NCBI RefSeq assembly: GCF_015672735.1
Contig: NZ_JADABY010000007.1
Span: forward strand, 124,001-188,000
Origin: Citrobacter sp. Res13-Sevr-PEB04-36
GTDB taxonomy: Bacteria > Pseudomonadota > Gammaproteobacteria > Enterobacterales > Enterobacteriaceae
DNA length: 64,000 nt
Direction of reading: 5' to 3'
A program made the translations under genes and the position numbers. The notes under the pieces were generated by a model. That model was not told where the DNA came from and made no database searches. It was given only the letters and a program-made list of their open reading frames with translations. Positions 45,690-55,136 of the stretch are shown in pieces. Each line of letters starts with the position of its first letter. The first letter of the stretch is position 1.

Positions 45690-47114
45690 TTATGTGAAGT
45701 GACGGTGAAGAGTGAACGACGCCTGTACCCCGCCTTCAGGGCGATTGCTCAACGTCACGTCACCTTCAAGCAAGCGCGCAACTTCGCTGACAAACGCCAG
45801 CCCCAAACCGCTGCTCTTGAGTCCATTCTCGCGGGGCAGCGAATAGAAGCGCTCAAATATGCGCGGTAACGCAAAGTCAGGGATCCCACTGCCGCTGTCC
45901 GTCACCTGCAACGTAACCTTCTCTCCTTGCTGTTGCGCGCTCAGAACAATGGTCCCCCACTCTGGCGTGAAGTCGATGGCGTTATCCAGCAGATTGCCCA
46001 CGGCTTGCTCCAGCAACGCAGGTTCAGCAGAAACCATCAACAATGAGGGCTCGATATTCAGTGTGATATTTTTAGCTGCCAGCTGGACGCTACGCGACTC
46101 ACGCAACTGGGCAAACAGTGTGTTAACCGCAACAGGCGTAAACGCAACAGCCTGCCGGTTTTCCAGTCGAGCCTGGCGCAGCAAGGTTTCGACCAGCACC
46201 TGCATACGCGCATTTTGCGTCAGAATATTATCGGTGAAACGCGCTACCACGTTGGGCGGCGGCCCCTCACGTAAAATTTCCGCCGCGCCGCGGATGGCCG
46301 CCAGCGGACTTTTCAGTTCATGTGTTAAGGCATACACATACTGTTCAATATAATTCTTACCCTCCAGCTTCAGGCGCATACTTTCCAGCGCCTGCGCCAG
46401 TTTTCGCAATTCACTGCTGCCTAAATCAGGCAACGCCACTGGCCGATTATCCGTCACGGAGTCGGCATAGCGCGCCAGCCGGGCAATAGAGCGGTTGATC
46501 CACCATACCATCCCTGCGCCAATCACCAACGCGATCCCCAGCAACACGGCGCTCGCCCACAGCATCCGCCGCTCGCTGCGTTTAATCACCGGGGCCATCG
46601 CCGCATTGGGTTTACCGACGCTAAGCACCCCGATGATGCGCTCACCGTCGATAATCGGTGCCGCAACGTACATCACAGAGCTTTCCGGGTCGGCCGGATT
46701 TTGCAGCGTACTGCGCGCGCCATATTGCCCGCGCAGCGTTAACCATACGTCGTTCCAGCGGGAATAATCTTCCCCTACTGCCTTATTGGCCGAATCAAAC
46801 AGCACCTTGCCCTGAGCATCCGTCATATAGACGTGATATTCATTGCGCACTTTGTTAATACCGCTGATATTGGCGCGAAAAGGGCGATTATGCAGTTGCG
46901 AGAAAGCCTGCGCCAGCTTGCCGTTGGTAGCAGAGCCAGAGAGAACGTCGTCGCGCGCCAGCGCCGCTAACAGCGTGGCGGTGTCAATCAGCGTGCCTTC
47001 GGTCGCCCGGCGTACGCCAGGCTTAATCTCCTGCACAAAAATAGACAGAACAAACCAAGCGGCAACGGCGACAATCAGAAAGTAGCCCAATAGCAACCGC
47101 ATGCCAATACGCAT
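45690..47114 (-). CDS. creC: Sensor histidine kinase CreC
   Basis: 474 residues. TM1 near 7-27, periplasmic sensor ~28-184, TM2 ~185-207, HAMP, then the H box YALTHELKSPLAAIRGAAE with phosphorylated His265. N and G boxes are GNLLDNAIDFTPE and DSGSGIP with GLGLAFVSEVARLL. It senses growth on fermentable carbon in minimal medium and phosphorylates CreB. Its ATG overlaps the creB stop by one base. Its last codons contain the cre tag of creD. Confidence 0.97.
   Translation of the reverse strand: MRIGMRLLLGYFLIVAVAAWFVLSIFVQEIKPGVRRATEGTLIDTATLLAALARDDVLSGSATNGKLAQAFSQLHNRPFRANISGINKVRNEYHVYMTDAQGKVLFDSANKAVGEDYSRWNDVWLTLRGQYGARSTLQNPADPESSVMYVAAPIIDGERIIGVLSVGKPNAAMAPVIKRSERRMLWASAVLLGIALVIGAGMVWWINRSIARLARYADSVTDNRPVALPDLGSSELRKLAQALESMRLKLEGKNYIEQYVYALTHELKSPLAAIRGAAEILREGPPPNVVARFTDNILTQNARMQVLVETLLRQARLENRQAVAFTPVAVNTLFAQLRESRSVQLAAKNITLNIEPSLLMVSAEPALLEQAVGNLLDNAIDFTPEWGTIVLSAQQQGEKVTLQVTDSGSGIPDFALPRIFERFYSLPRENGLKSSGLGLAFVSEVARLLEGDVTLSNRPEGGVQASFTLHRHFT
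45694..45709 (-). promoter_or_regulatory. cre tag (CreB binding site) of creD
   Basis: On the minus strand TTCACCGTCACTTCAC, a perfect match to TTCAC-N6-TTCAC. It encodes the last residues of CreC (HRHFT), so coding and operator functions share the same bases. Confidence 0.9.
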
Positions 47115-47803
47115 CAGGCGTTCCTCAGGCTATATCCCATACCGCGATGAGTGTTTATCGGCGATAGATCGGGGTTAATAGCCCGCAGTTTGGCACGCAG
47201 CGTTTTGATGTGCGTGTCCACCGTTCTGTCGTAGGTATCCTGCGCATCGGCCCAGACTAAATCCATCAGTTGCTGGCGCGAATAAATACGCCCCGGCGAC
47301 ATCAGCAAGGTTTTCAGCAGCAGGAACTCATAGCGAGTCAGGTTTAACGGACTGCCAAACCACGCAATCTGTGCAGCAGGTTCATTGAGCTCAAAATTGC
47401 CAAAACGTGTTGCTGATGGCGGCACGGAAAATTTTCTCACCCGCCTGAGCAGCGTGCGTACCCGGGCGCACACTTCGCGCGGTGAGAAGGGTTTGGCGAC
47501 GTAATCATCCGCACCAATCTCCAGACCTAACAGGCGGTCCACTTCGTCGCTGCGAGCAGTCAAAAAAAGAACAGGCAGCGCCGGGTGGCGCTCCAGCAGA
47601 CGTCGACACAGCTCAAAACCGCTGATGTCGGGCAGTCCGACGTCAAGGATTATCGCATCCGGGCATCGCTGTTGTGCGCTTTCCAGCACAGGCAACCCAC
47701 GTTCAAACGCTTCCACGCTAAAACCTTCCTGTTGCAGCATGTAGATAAGCGTATCCGCGATCCCCTGCTCATCCTCAACCAACCAGATCAACGCCTGTTG
47801 CAT
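47114..47803 (-). CDS. creB: Response regulator CreB
   Basis: 229 residues, OmpR family. Receiver with WLVEDEQ, phospho-acceptor Asp54 in IILDVGLPDISG and YVAKPFSPRE; C-terminal winged helix with LTRYEFLLLKTLLMSPGRIYSRQQLM and DTYDRTVDTHIKTLRAKL. It binds TTCAC direct repeats. It starts 12 nt after creA and overlaps creC. Confidence 0.97.
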   Translation of the reverse strand: MQQALIWLVEDEQGIADTLIYMLQQEGFSVEAFERGLPVLESAQQRCPDAIILDVGLPDISGFELCRRLLERHPALPVLFLTARSDEVDRLLGLEIGADDYVAKPFSPREVCARVRTLLRRVRKFSVPPSATRFGNFELNEPAAQIAWFGSPLNLTRYEFLLLKTLLMSPGRIYSRQQLMDLVWADAQDTYDRTVDTHIKTLRAKLRAINPDLSPINTHRGMGYSLRNA

Positions 47804-47815
47804 TTTGCTTCCTTG

Positions 47816-48289
47816 TTACTGCCGCCACGGCATGATAGGCACCGCACTGATGGCATTTTTAGGCGAACCGTCGACAACCTTGTCGGAATAGGCCAGATAC
47901 GCCAGCGTGTTACGCTTCGCATCATAAAAACGCACGACCTGTAATGATTTGAACACCAGCGACGTCCGTTTCTTGAAGACGACCTCACCCTGCGCTTTAC
48001 CGTTCTTAATTCTGTCGCTCAGTTCAACCGGCCCCACTTGCTGGCAGGAAATGGCCGCATCAGAGGTATCTTCAGCCAGTCCCAACCCACCCTTAATACC
48101 GCCGGTTTTTGCGCGGCTAACATAGCAGGTCACATTGTTCACGTCGGGATCGTCAAACGCTTCGACGACAATTTTATGATCCGGGCCAAACATTTTAAAT
48201 ACCGTATCGACAGAACCAATCTGCTCCGCATGGGCCACCTGCCCCAACATCAGCAAAATTGAGGAAATGACTAAGCTCTTATATTTCAT
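47816..48289 (-). CDS. creA: Periplasmic protein CreA
   Basis: 157 residues with a signal peptide ([21 protein letters not shown], cleavage near residue 21). Two cysteines (NVTCYVSR and AISCQQVG) may form a disulfide. First gene of creABCD. Function unknown. Confidence 0.95.
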   Translation of the reverse strand: MKYKSLVISSILLMLGQVAHAEQIGSVDTVFKMFGPDHKIVVEAFDDPDVNNVTCYVSRAKTGGIKGGLGLAEDTSDAAISCQQVGPVELSDRIKNGKAQGEVVFKKRTSLVFKSLQVVRFYDAKRNTLAYLAYSDKVVDGSPKNAISAVPIMPWRQ

Positions 48290-48500
48290 ATTGTTACCAT
48301 TCTTTAAAGTTACTCTGTGTAATTATTCAACATCTTAAAATAAAACGTATACAGATCACAGGATTACAATAATCACGCTTTCGTATGTCCGAAAACAGCA
48401 TTTATGAGCAAAAAAAACACTGAATGCTAAAACAACAAAAAATGCTATTATCCTCTTACCTGACGTCAGGTATTCGCTGTTGAAAGGATGAGGATATTTT

Positions 48501-49370
48501 ATGGATCAGGCTGGCATTATTCGCGACCTATTAATCTGGCTGGAAGGTCATCTGGATCAGCCTCTGTCGCTTGACAATGTGGCGGCAAAAGCAGGCTATT
48601 CCAAGTGGCATTTGCAGAGAATGTTTAAGGACGTGACGGGCCACGCTATTGGCGCCTATATCCGCGCCCGTCGTTTATCGAAGTCCGCTGTGGCGCTACG
48701 CCTGACTGCGCGTCCGATTCTGGATATTGCCCTGCAATACCGTTTTGACTCTCAACAGACGTTTACCCGAGCATTCAAAAAGCAATTTTCCCAAACGCCC
48801 GCACTGTACCGCCGTTCGCCGGAATGGAGCGCTTTTGGTATTCGACCACCGATGCGACTCGGAGAATTCGCCATGCCAGCGCATCAGTTTGTGACGCTGG
48901 AAGATACGCAGTTGCTCGGCACCACGCAAAGCTACTCCTGCTCGCTGGAACAAATTTCTGATTTCCGTCATGAAATGCGTATTCAGTTCTGGCGCGACTT
49001 CCTCAGCCAGGCCCCTGCGATCCCACCGGTGCTGTACGGACTGAACGAAACACGCCCCAGCTTTGAGAAAGATGACGAACAGGAAGTATTCTATACCACC
49101 GCTCTTACGCCAGAACAGGCCAATGGCTATGTCCAGTCGGCGCAGCCGATCCTGTTGCAGGGCGGTGAATACGTGATGTTTACCTATGAAGGCCTGGGAA
49201 CGGGCGTGCAAGAATTCATTCTGACGGTATACGGCACCTGTATGCCAATGCTAAACCTGACCCGTCGTAAAGGTCAGGATATAGAGCGATACTACCCGGC
49301 AGAAGATGCCAAAGCAGGCGATCGCCCTATTAATCTACGCTGCGAATTCCTGATTCCTATCCGCCGTTAA
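48501..49370 (+). CDS. rob: Right oriC-binding transcriptional activator Rob
   Basis: 289 residues. An N-terminal AraC/XylS DNA-binding domain with two helix-turn-helix motifs (LDNVAAKAGYSKWHLQRMFK and ILDIALQYRFDSQQTFTRAFK) and a C-terminal GyrI-like ligand-binding domain. It activates the mar/sox/rob regulon in response to bile salts and similar compounds. The TAA stop overlaps the gpmB stop from the other strand by four bases. The 211-nt gap to creA contains both promoters. Confidence 0.98.
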   Translation: MDQAGIIRDLLIWLEGHLDQPLSLDNVAAKAGYSKWHLQRMFKDVTGHAIGAYIRARRLSKSAVALRLTARPILDIALQYRFDSQQTFTRAFKKQFSQTPALYRRSPEWSAFGIRPPMRLGEFAMPAHQFVTLEDTQLLGTTQSYSCSLEQISDFRHEMRIQFWRDFLSQAPAIPPVLYGLNETRPSFEKDDEQEVFYTTALTPEQANGYVQSAQPILLQGGEYVMFTYEGLGTGVQEFILTVYGTCMPMLNLTRRKGQDIERYYPAEDAKAGDRPINLRCEFLIPIRR

Positions 49371-50014
49371 CGCTGTAACTCATCCAACGCAGGGGCGTCC
49401 AGATGTGAGATGTCCCCTGCCGTTTCGACCACCCAACCCGGCGCCAGCCATAAACTTTCCTGATAATCGACGCGGGAAATTGAGCAGTTGCGCAGACGCA
49501 AGCGACGCTCAGCCCAGGCGGGCAGTCCCAGAATCGTACTCACCAGGCAGCCCAGCGCAATACCGTGGCTTACCAGTAGTGGGCGGCTCCCTTGCGGCAG
49601 TTCCAGACAGGCTGCCAGCGCGGCATTAACACGATCGGCCAGTTCCTGCATAGATTCCCCTTCCGGAATACGACCATCAACCGTGCCATTCACCAACTGG
49701 CGACGCCAACCCTCTTCCTCTGGTGTCAGAGAATCGATGTGGCGTTTTTCCAGCACCCCCATATTCAGCTCGCGCAGGCGGGCATCGAAGGTGATATCAC
49801 AGCCGCAAGCCTGGGCGATGATTTCTGCTGTGCGTCGTGTACGACCTAAATCGCTACTGATGACGTGAGTAATGCCAAGCGAGCGGGCGCGTTCGCCAAC
49901 CTGCATAGCTTGCTGTTCACCTTTAGCGGTCAGCGGGCTGTCTGACTGGCCTTGAATACGTCGCTCGGCGTTCCACTGCGTTTCACCGTGGCGAACAAGG
50001 TATACCTGTAACAT
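49367..50014 (-). CDS. gpmB: Histidine phosphatase family protein GpmB
   Basis: 215 residues. RHG motif in YLVRHGETQWN with the phospho-histidine at residue 9, and LLVSHGIALG with the second His. Annotated as phosphoglycerate mutase 2, but it probably acts as a phosphatase. Converges with rob with overlapping stops; divergent from yjjX. Confidence 0.93.
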   Translation of the reverse strand: MLQVYLVRHGETQWNAERRIQGQSDSPLTAKGEQQAMQVGERARSLGITHVISSDLGRTRRTAEIIAQACGCDITFDARLRELNMGVLEKRHIDSLTPEEEGWRRQLVNGTVDGRIPEGESMQELADRVNAALAACLELPQGSRPLLVSHGIALGCLVSTILGLPAWAERRLRLRNCSISRVDYQESLWLAPGWVVETAGDISHLDAPALDELQR

Positions 50015-50066
50015 GCGTTTTTTCCGTTATACTGCGATGCGATGAATTTTCAAACTGAGCTTAATT

Positions 50067-50582
50067 ATGCACAAGGTTATCTCTGCGACCACCAATCCTG
50101 CCAAAATTCAGGCAATTCTTCGGGCATTTGAAGAGATTTTCGGTGAAGGATCCTGCCATATTGAACCCATCGCCGTCGAGAGCGGTGTGCCGGAACAACC
50201 TTTTGGAAGTCAGGAAACGCGCACTGGCGCACGAAATCGCGTAGAAAACGCACGCCGCCTGCATCCACAGGCCGATTTCTGGGTGGCCATTGAAGCCGGC
50301 ATTGACGATGACGCCACCTTCAGTTGGGTGGTGATTGATAATGGCGTTCAGCGCGGCGAAGCCCGCTCAGCCACGCTGCCGCTGCCAGCGGTGATTCTCG
50401 ACAGAGTTCGCCAGGGAGAAGCGCTCGGTCCGGTGATGTCACAGTACACGGGCATTGACGAGATAGGCCGTAAAGAAGGGGCGATTGGCGTGTTTACCGC
50501 CGGGAAGCTAACCCGCGCCAGTGTCTATCATCAGGCGGTGATCCTGGCGCTCAGCCCGTTTCATAACGCCGCGTATCGGTAA
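50067..50582 (+). CDS. yjjX: Inosine/xanthosine triphosphatase YjjX
   Basis: 171 residues of the NTPase/Maf-Ham1 superfamily. The N-terminal [34 protein letters not shown] and [16 protein letters not shown] are the family blocks. It removes non-canonical ITP and XTP. Divergent from gpmB with a 52-nt gap. Confidence 0.95.
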   Translation: MHKVISATTNPAKIQAILRAFEEIFGEGSCHIEPIAVESGVPEQPFGSQETRTGARNRVENARRLHPQADFWVAIEAGIDDDATFSWVVIDNGVQRGEARSATLPLPAVILDRVRQGEALGPVMSQYTGIDEIGRKEGAIGVFTAGKLTRASVYHQAVILALSPFHNAAYR

Positions 50583-50597
50583 TTATTTGCGCTACGT

Positions 50598-50677
50598 TGT
50601 AGGCCTGATAAGCACAGCGCCATCAGGCATTTCGCGGCGATGTTGCCGGATGGCGGCTTCGCCTTATCCAGCCTACG
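50598..50677. repeat. REP pair (BIME) between yjjX and trpR
   Basis: GTAGGCCTGATAAGCACAGC-GCCATCAGGCA followed by the facing GCCGGATGGCGGCTTCGCC-TTATCCAGCC. It fills the gap between converging 3' ends. Confidence 0.85.
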
Positions 50678-50683
50678 AACGAA

Positions 50684-51010
50684 TCAGCCATTTTTGAGCA
50701 ACACCTGCTCCAGCCAATGACGCAGTTCCACTGGGGCGGATTTGAGGCTGTTCGAACCTCGCGTAATGGTGGCGATCCCCGCCCCGAGTTCGTTTTTAAG
50801 CTCTCGCTGGCTCATCTCGCCGCGTAGCAGCTCTTCAATAATGCGCACGCGCGTTCCCAGAGCTTCACGTTCATCTGGCGTTAACATCAAATTAAGCAGT
50901 GGCTGGTGTAAATCTTGCTCATAAGCGTGTTTAAGCAAGTCGACAAAACGTAACCACTCCTGGTGACGCTGTTCTGCCATCTCTGCTGAATAGGGTGATT
51001 GCTGAGTCAT
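50684..51010 (-). CDS. trpR: Trp operon repressor
   Basis: 108 residues, all-helical tryptophan-activated repressor. The helix-turn-helix is [23 protein letters not shown] (about residues 68-90), matching the E. coli reading head. It represses trp, aroH, mtr and itself. It has an autoregulatory operator at 51058-51075. It follows slt. Confidence 0.97.
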   Translation of the reverse strand: MTQQSPYSAEMAEQRHQEWLRFVDLLKHAYEQDLHQPLLNLMLTPDEREALGTRVRIIEELLRGEMSQRELKNELGAGIATITRGSNSLKSAPVELRHWLEQVLLKNG

Positions 51011-51054
51011 AAGATATCGCCATCGTTGCGGGGGGAAGCGCGATTGCCTCCCCC

Positions 51055-51079
51055 TTTGTACTCTTTAACGAGTACGATA
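51055..51079 (-). promoter_or_regulatory. trpR promoter/operator (TrpR box)
   Basis: The palindrome GTACTCTTTAACGAGTAC (51058-51075) matches the known trpR autoregulatory operator (GTACTCTTT-GAGTAC type), located about 50 nt upstream of the trpR start. Confidence 0.85.
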
Positions 51080-51099
51080 GCATAACACACTCACCACGA

Positions 51100-53037
51100 T
51101 CAGTAACGGCGTTGCCATTCTGCGTCGTTCATCAACTCCGGCTTATCGCCAAGGAAGTGACGATAGTAGGCATCGTAAGCCAGTACGTTTTTCACATATC
51201 CACGGGTCTCAGAGAACGGGATGCTTTCTACAAAGGCCACCGCGTCAATGCGCCCTGCGCTGTTGCCAAGCCAGGTACGAACGCGACCCGGTCCGGCGTT
51301 ATAGGCTGCTGAAGCGAAGATACGGTTATTGCCAAACTGTTGATACACATACTGCAAATAGCTGGTGCCGATGTTGATATTGGTGTCGGGATCCAACAGC
51401 TGATTAGGATTGCTGTAACCCGGAATCGAGAACATCTTCACCGTATGCGTCGCCGTGCCCGGCATAATTTGCATCAGCCCGCTGGCACCCACCGGTGATT
51501 TTACCTTCGGGTTCCAGGCACTTTCCTGACGCGCAATGGCCATCGCGTAGCTTGGCTGAATGTCTTTCCCGCTGGTGTAACGGGTAAACAGATCTTTGTA
51601 AGCCAGCGGGAAACGCTCTTCCAGATGATCCCAGAGTTTGCCAGCGATCGTGGCCTGTACACTCAGATCCCACCAGTGGTTGTTAAACGCATAACGTGCC
51701 AGCTGTGCCTGCTCAGACTTGGTGCGGCTGGTGACCAGATTCGCCCACTCGCTGCGCGCGGTATTATCCATGTTCCAGTACATAAGTTCACGCACACGCG
51801 CCATCTCCGGCCCCTGCGTCAGCGCGGAGTCGACATCCGCAGGCGCTTTGTCAATTTTCAGCGTGTACTCTTCACCCAGGCGTTGCGCCGCCACCATCGG
51901 ATAGAAGCCACGCTGCTGCATTAGCGCATGCAGGATCTCTTTCGCTTCGGCGTCACGTCCACGCTCCAGCAGCAGATCCGCCTGCCAGTAGCGCCATTCA
52001 TCTTTTTCCTTCGCGTCCATCGGCAGACGCGCCAACCAGGTATTTAGCCCTCGACGATCGCCAGTTCCTAGCGCCATCCGCACGCGCCGCTCCACAAGCG
52101 TGGTGGATTGTGAGCGCATTATCGCGTCATCGCGCCATTTGGCCTGCTCGTCAGTGACATCGTTGCCCATTAGACGCCAGGCGACGATATCGCGCAGCTC
52201 CTGGGTTTGATCGTCATTAAGCTGCTGCGCCTGCGCCAATGATGGGATCATCAAACGCGCATTTTCCGCGTCCTGGCGCGCTACGCTGGCAAACGCCACC
52301 GCCGCCATCTGACGGGTAAAATCCGTAGCTCCGGTGGTACGCGCAAACGTCATCACCGAATTAGGGTTATTTGCCAGTGCAATAATCGCTGAAGCAATGG
52401 TCTGATACTCCGCTGGCATTTGTCCGGCCAGCGCGGTAACCAACCCGGTGTTACCCGCTTTCATCGCCAGGCGAATACGTTCGAGATAAGCTAACGGATC
52501 CTGAGTGCCAGATGCCCGCCATACGCCGAATAATTTGTCGCAAGCGTTGGGCTGACTCTTCCCGGTCAGCCAAAGATCTTTTGCGCCCTGCCAGGCTTCT
52601 TCAGCCTGTCCGGTACTCCATTTCGCATAATAGTAATTACATTGCGCTTCGGTAGTGCCGGGCTTATCCGGGCTGAACGCTAACAACCCGCGCCAGTCTT
52701 CCCGACGCGCCAGTTCGTTCACGAAGCGCGATTGCAGCGTGCGCGCAGGCGGCAGCGTTGGGTTAGCACGCACAAAATTGGTGACGGTAACGGTAGGCTG
52801 ATTCATCAAATCGTCAGTAATCTGACGATATTCAAGATAAGGATACAGAGGGTAGCTTTTCAGACCCGGCATCATCTGCTCGACGACATCCATCTGCCGG
52901 TTATCCCAGGCCTGCTTAATTTGTGCATAGCGATTGCGCTGTTCATCCAGAGAATCAGCTCGCGCCACTTGACTGACCGTCATCAGACATACGCTGACCG
53001 CCAGCAGGCGCCAGGCTACGTGTTTGGCTTTGTCCAC
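51100..53037 (-). CDS. slt: Soluble lytic murein transglycosylase Slt70
   Basis: 645 residues with a signal peptide (cleavage after VARA near 27). A long alpha-superhelical U-domain with tetratricopeptide-like helices precedes the C-terminal goose-lysozyme-like domain with ARQESAWNP (catalytic Glu), GLMQIMPGTA and AYNAGPGRV. It cleaves peptidoglycan to 1,6-anhydromuropeptides in the periplasm. Upstream of trpR on the same strand; divergent from ettA. Confidence 0.97.
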   Translation of the reverse strand: MDKAKHVAWRLLAVSVCLMTVSQVARADSLDEQRNRYAQIKQAWDNRQMDVVEQMMPGLKSYPLYPYLEYRQITDDLMNQPTVTVTNFVRANPTLPPARTLQSRFVNELARREDWRGLLAFSPDKPGTTEAQCNYYYAKWSTGQAEEAWQGAKDLWLTGKSQPNACDKLFGVWRASGTQDPLAYLERIRLAMKAGNTGLVTALAGQMPAEYQTIASAIIALANNPNSVMTFARTTGATDFTRQMAAVAFASVARQDAENARLMIPSLAQAQQLNDDQTQELRDIVAWRLMGNDVTDEQAKWRDDAIMRSQSTTLVERRVRMALGTGDRRGLNTWLARLPMDAKEKDEWRYWQADLLLERGRDAEAKEILHALMQQRGFYPMVAAQRLGEEYTLKIDKAPADVDSALTQGPEMARVRELMYWNMDNTARSEWANLVTSRTKSEQAQLARYAFNNHWWDLSVQATIAGKLWDHLEERFPLAYKDLFTRYTSGKDIQPSYAMAIARQESAWNPKVKSPVGASGLMQIMPGTATHTVKMFSIPGYSNPNQLLDPDTNINIGTSYLQYVYQQFGNNRIFASAAYNAGPGRVRTWLGNSAGRIDAVAFVESIPFSETRGYVKNVLAYDAYYRHFLGDKPELMNDAEWQRRY

Positions 53038-53368
53038 AAGCTCTTCCTCTTATCGTGTTACGACTGTGCAGCATCATGCCGCTTAATAGATTCATGCTAA
53101 TCAGACATTGCAGAAAGTGCCACGTTCCGGACACTTTTTTACTTTTGTTGCGAGTGAGATCTGCTGGCTGGGATTAGAACGTGAAAAAGGCTACACTTCG
53201 CCTTTGATAACTATTCACTACCCTACTCAAAATCATTCTGGCTGCATCAAGGCGGCAAAAGAGAAAATCCCTGCGAGCATAGATGGCTATGTGACCAGGG
53301 TTTTCGAATGCAGCCAACACAGAGGCAGCCTGAAGGATGAAGAGTATATAAAAGAGGCGAAGTCCAAC
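53038..53368. other. slt-ettA divergent region and ettA leader
   Basis: 331 nt without a gene. It contains both promoters, and the last 150 nt before ettA is occupied by a diverged ERIC-type element (listed separately). The ettA reading frame is open through this stretch, but the homologous start is the GTG at 53369. Confidence 0.65.
53216..53349. repeat. Diverged ERIC-type element in the ettA leader
   Basis: An ERIC-like layout: left end CTACCCTACTCAAAATCATTC, then GGCTGCATCAAGGCGGCAAA, a central hairpin CCCTG-CATAG-CTATG-CAGGG (53269-53300), CGAATGCAGCCAACACAGAG and right end CAGCCTGAAG-GATGAAGAGTATA. The order and flanks follow ERIC, but the centre differs (GCATAG/CTATG instead of GAGCTTAC/GTAAGTGAC). 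It ends about 20 nt before the ettA start. Confidence 0.65.
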
Positions 53369-55036
53369 GTGGCTCAATTCGTTTATACCATGCATCGTGT
53401 CGGCAAAGTCGTTCCGCCGAAACGTCATATTCTTAAAAACATCTCTCTGAGCTTCTTCCCGGGTGCCAAAATCGGTGTACTCGGTCTGAACGGCGCGGGT
53501 AAATCCACCCTGCTGCGCATCATGGCCGGTATTGATACCGACATCGAGGGAGAAGCACGTCCACAACCGGGCCTCAAGATCGGTTACCTGCCGCAGGAAC
53601 CGAAACTGAACCCGGAACATACCGTGCGTGAATCCGTTGAAGAAGCGGTTGCCGAAGTAGTTAACGCCCTGAAAGGCCTGGACGAAGTGTATGCGAAGTA
53701 CGCCGAGCCGGATGCCGACTTCGATAAGCTTGCCGCGCAACAGGGTAAGTTCGAAGAAATTATTCAGGCGCATGACGGTCACAACCTGAATGTGCAACTG
53801 GAGCGTGCCGCTGACGCACTCCGTCTGCCGGACTGGGATGCCAAAATTGAGAAGTTGTCCGGGGGTGAACGCCGTCGCGTCGCGCTATGCCGCCTGCTGC
53901 TGGAAAAACCAGACATGCTGCTGCTCGACGAACCAACCAACCACCTGGATGCAGAATCCGTGGCATGGCTGGAACGCTTCCTGCACGACTTCGAAGGGAC
54001 CGTGGTGGCGATTACCCACGACCGTTACTTCCTCGATAACGTTGCCGGCTGGATCCTGGAGCTTGACCGCGGTGAAGGTATTCCGTGGGAAGGTAACTAC
54101 TCTTCCTGGCTGGAACAGAAAGATCAGCGTCTGGCACAGGAAGCCTCTCAGGAAGCAGCTCGACGTAAATCCATTGAGAAAGAGCTGGAGTGGGTACGTC
54201 AGGGTGCAAAAGGCCGTCAGTCTAAGGGCAAAGCCCGTCTGGCACGCTTTGAAGAACTCAACAATACCGAATACCAGAAACGTAACGAAACCAACGAACT
54301 GTTTATTCCACCTGGACCCCGTCTGGGCGATAAAGTCGTTGAAGTTACCAATCTGCGTAAATCCTACGGCGACCGCGTCCTGATCGACGACCTGAGCTTC
54401 TCGGTACCGAAAGGTGCGATTGTCGGGATCATCGGTCCGAACGGCGCGGGTAAATCCACCCTGTTCCGCATGCTCTCCGGTGAAGAACAGCCTGACAGCG
54501 GCACCATTGAACTGGGTGAAACCGTGAAACTGGCCTCCGTTGACCAGTTCCGTGACGCGATGGATAACAGCAAAACCGTGTGGGAAGAAGTGTCCGGCGG
54601 GCTGGATATCATGAAGATCGGCAACACCGAAATGCCAAGCCGCGCTTACGTAGGCCGCTTCAACTTCAAAGGTGTTGATCAGGGCAAACGCGTCGGCGAG
54701 CTGTCCGGTGGTGAGCGTGGTCGTCTGCACCTGGCGAAGCTGCTGCAGGTTGGCGGCAACATGCTGCTGCTCGATGAACCAACCAACGACCTGGATATCG
54801 AAACCCTGCGCGCGCTGGAAAACGCCCTGCTGGAGTTCCCGGGCTGCGCAATGGTTATCTCGCACGACCGTTGGTTCCTCGACCGTATTGCTACCCACAT
54901 TCTGGATTACCAGGATGAAGGTAAAGTCGAGTTCTTCGAAGGTAACTTTACCGAATACGAAGAGTACAAGAAACGCACGCTGGGCGCCGATGCGCTGGAG
55001 CCAAAGCGTATCAAGTACAAGCGTATTGCTAAGTAA
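53369..55036 (+). CDS. ettA: Energy-dependent translational throttle protein EttA (ABC-F)
   Basis: 555 residues from the GTG at 53369, giving MAQFVYTMHRVGKVVPPKRH, the family start; AGAGGCG lies upstream. Two ABC domains with Walker A GLNGAGKST and GPNGAGKST, signatures LSGGERRRVALC and LSGGERGRLHLA and Walker B LLLDEPTN twice. The arm insertion is in domain 1 and the P-site tRNA interaction linker lies between. It binds the ribosomal E site and gates elongation by ADP/ATP ratio. No membrane domain, as expected. A REP pair follows. Confidence 0.97.
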   Translation: MAQFVYTMHRVGKVVPPKRHILKNISLSFFPGAKIGVLGLNGAGKSTLLRIMAGIDTDIEGEARPQPGLKIGYLPQEPKLNPEHTVRESVEEAVAEVVNALKGLDEVYAKYAEPDADFDKLAAQQGKFEEIIQAHDGHNLNVQLERAADALRLPDWDAKIEKLSGGERRRVALCRLLLEKPDMLLLDEPTNHLDAESVAWLERFLHDFEGTVVAITHDRYFLDNVAGWILELDRGEGIPWEGNYSSWLEQKDQRLAQEASQEAARRKSIEKELEWVRQGAKGRQSKGKARLARFEELNNTEYQKRNETNELFIPPGPRLGDKVVEVTNLRKSYGDRVLIDDLSFSVPKGAIVGIIGPNGAGKSTLFRMLSGEEQPDSGTIELGETVKLASVDQFRDAMDNSKTVWEEVSGGLDIMKIGNTEMPSRAYVGRFNFKGVDQGKRVGELSGGERGRLHLAKLLQVGGNMLLLDEPTNDLDIETLRALENALLEFPGCAMVISHDRWFLDRIATHILDYQDEGKVEFFEGNFTEYEEYKKRTLGADALEPKRIKYKRIAK

Positions 55037-55047
55037 TTGCCGTTAAG

Positions 55048-55130
55048 TGCCGGATGGCGCTGCGCGTGTCCGGCCTACGAGGTGAGTGTAACTTGTAGGC
55101 CGGGTAGGCGTTTACGCCGCCATCCGGCAT
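55048..55130. repeat. REP pair (BIME) between ettA and nadR
   Basis: GCCGGATGGCGCTGCGCGTG-TCCGGCC and the facing GTAGGCCGGGTAGGCGTTTA-CGCCGCCATCCGGC, between converging 3' ends. Confidence 0.87.
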
Positions 55131-55136
55131 TAAAAC

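Noticed and set aside
53108-53368. N-terminal extension of EttA by 87 residues
   Set aside because: The extension is the translation of an ERIC-like repeat and promoter DNA. The family start is the GTG at 53369.
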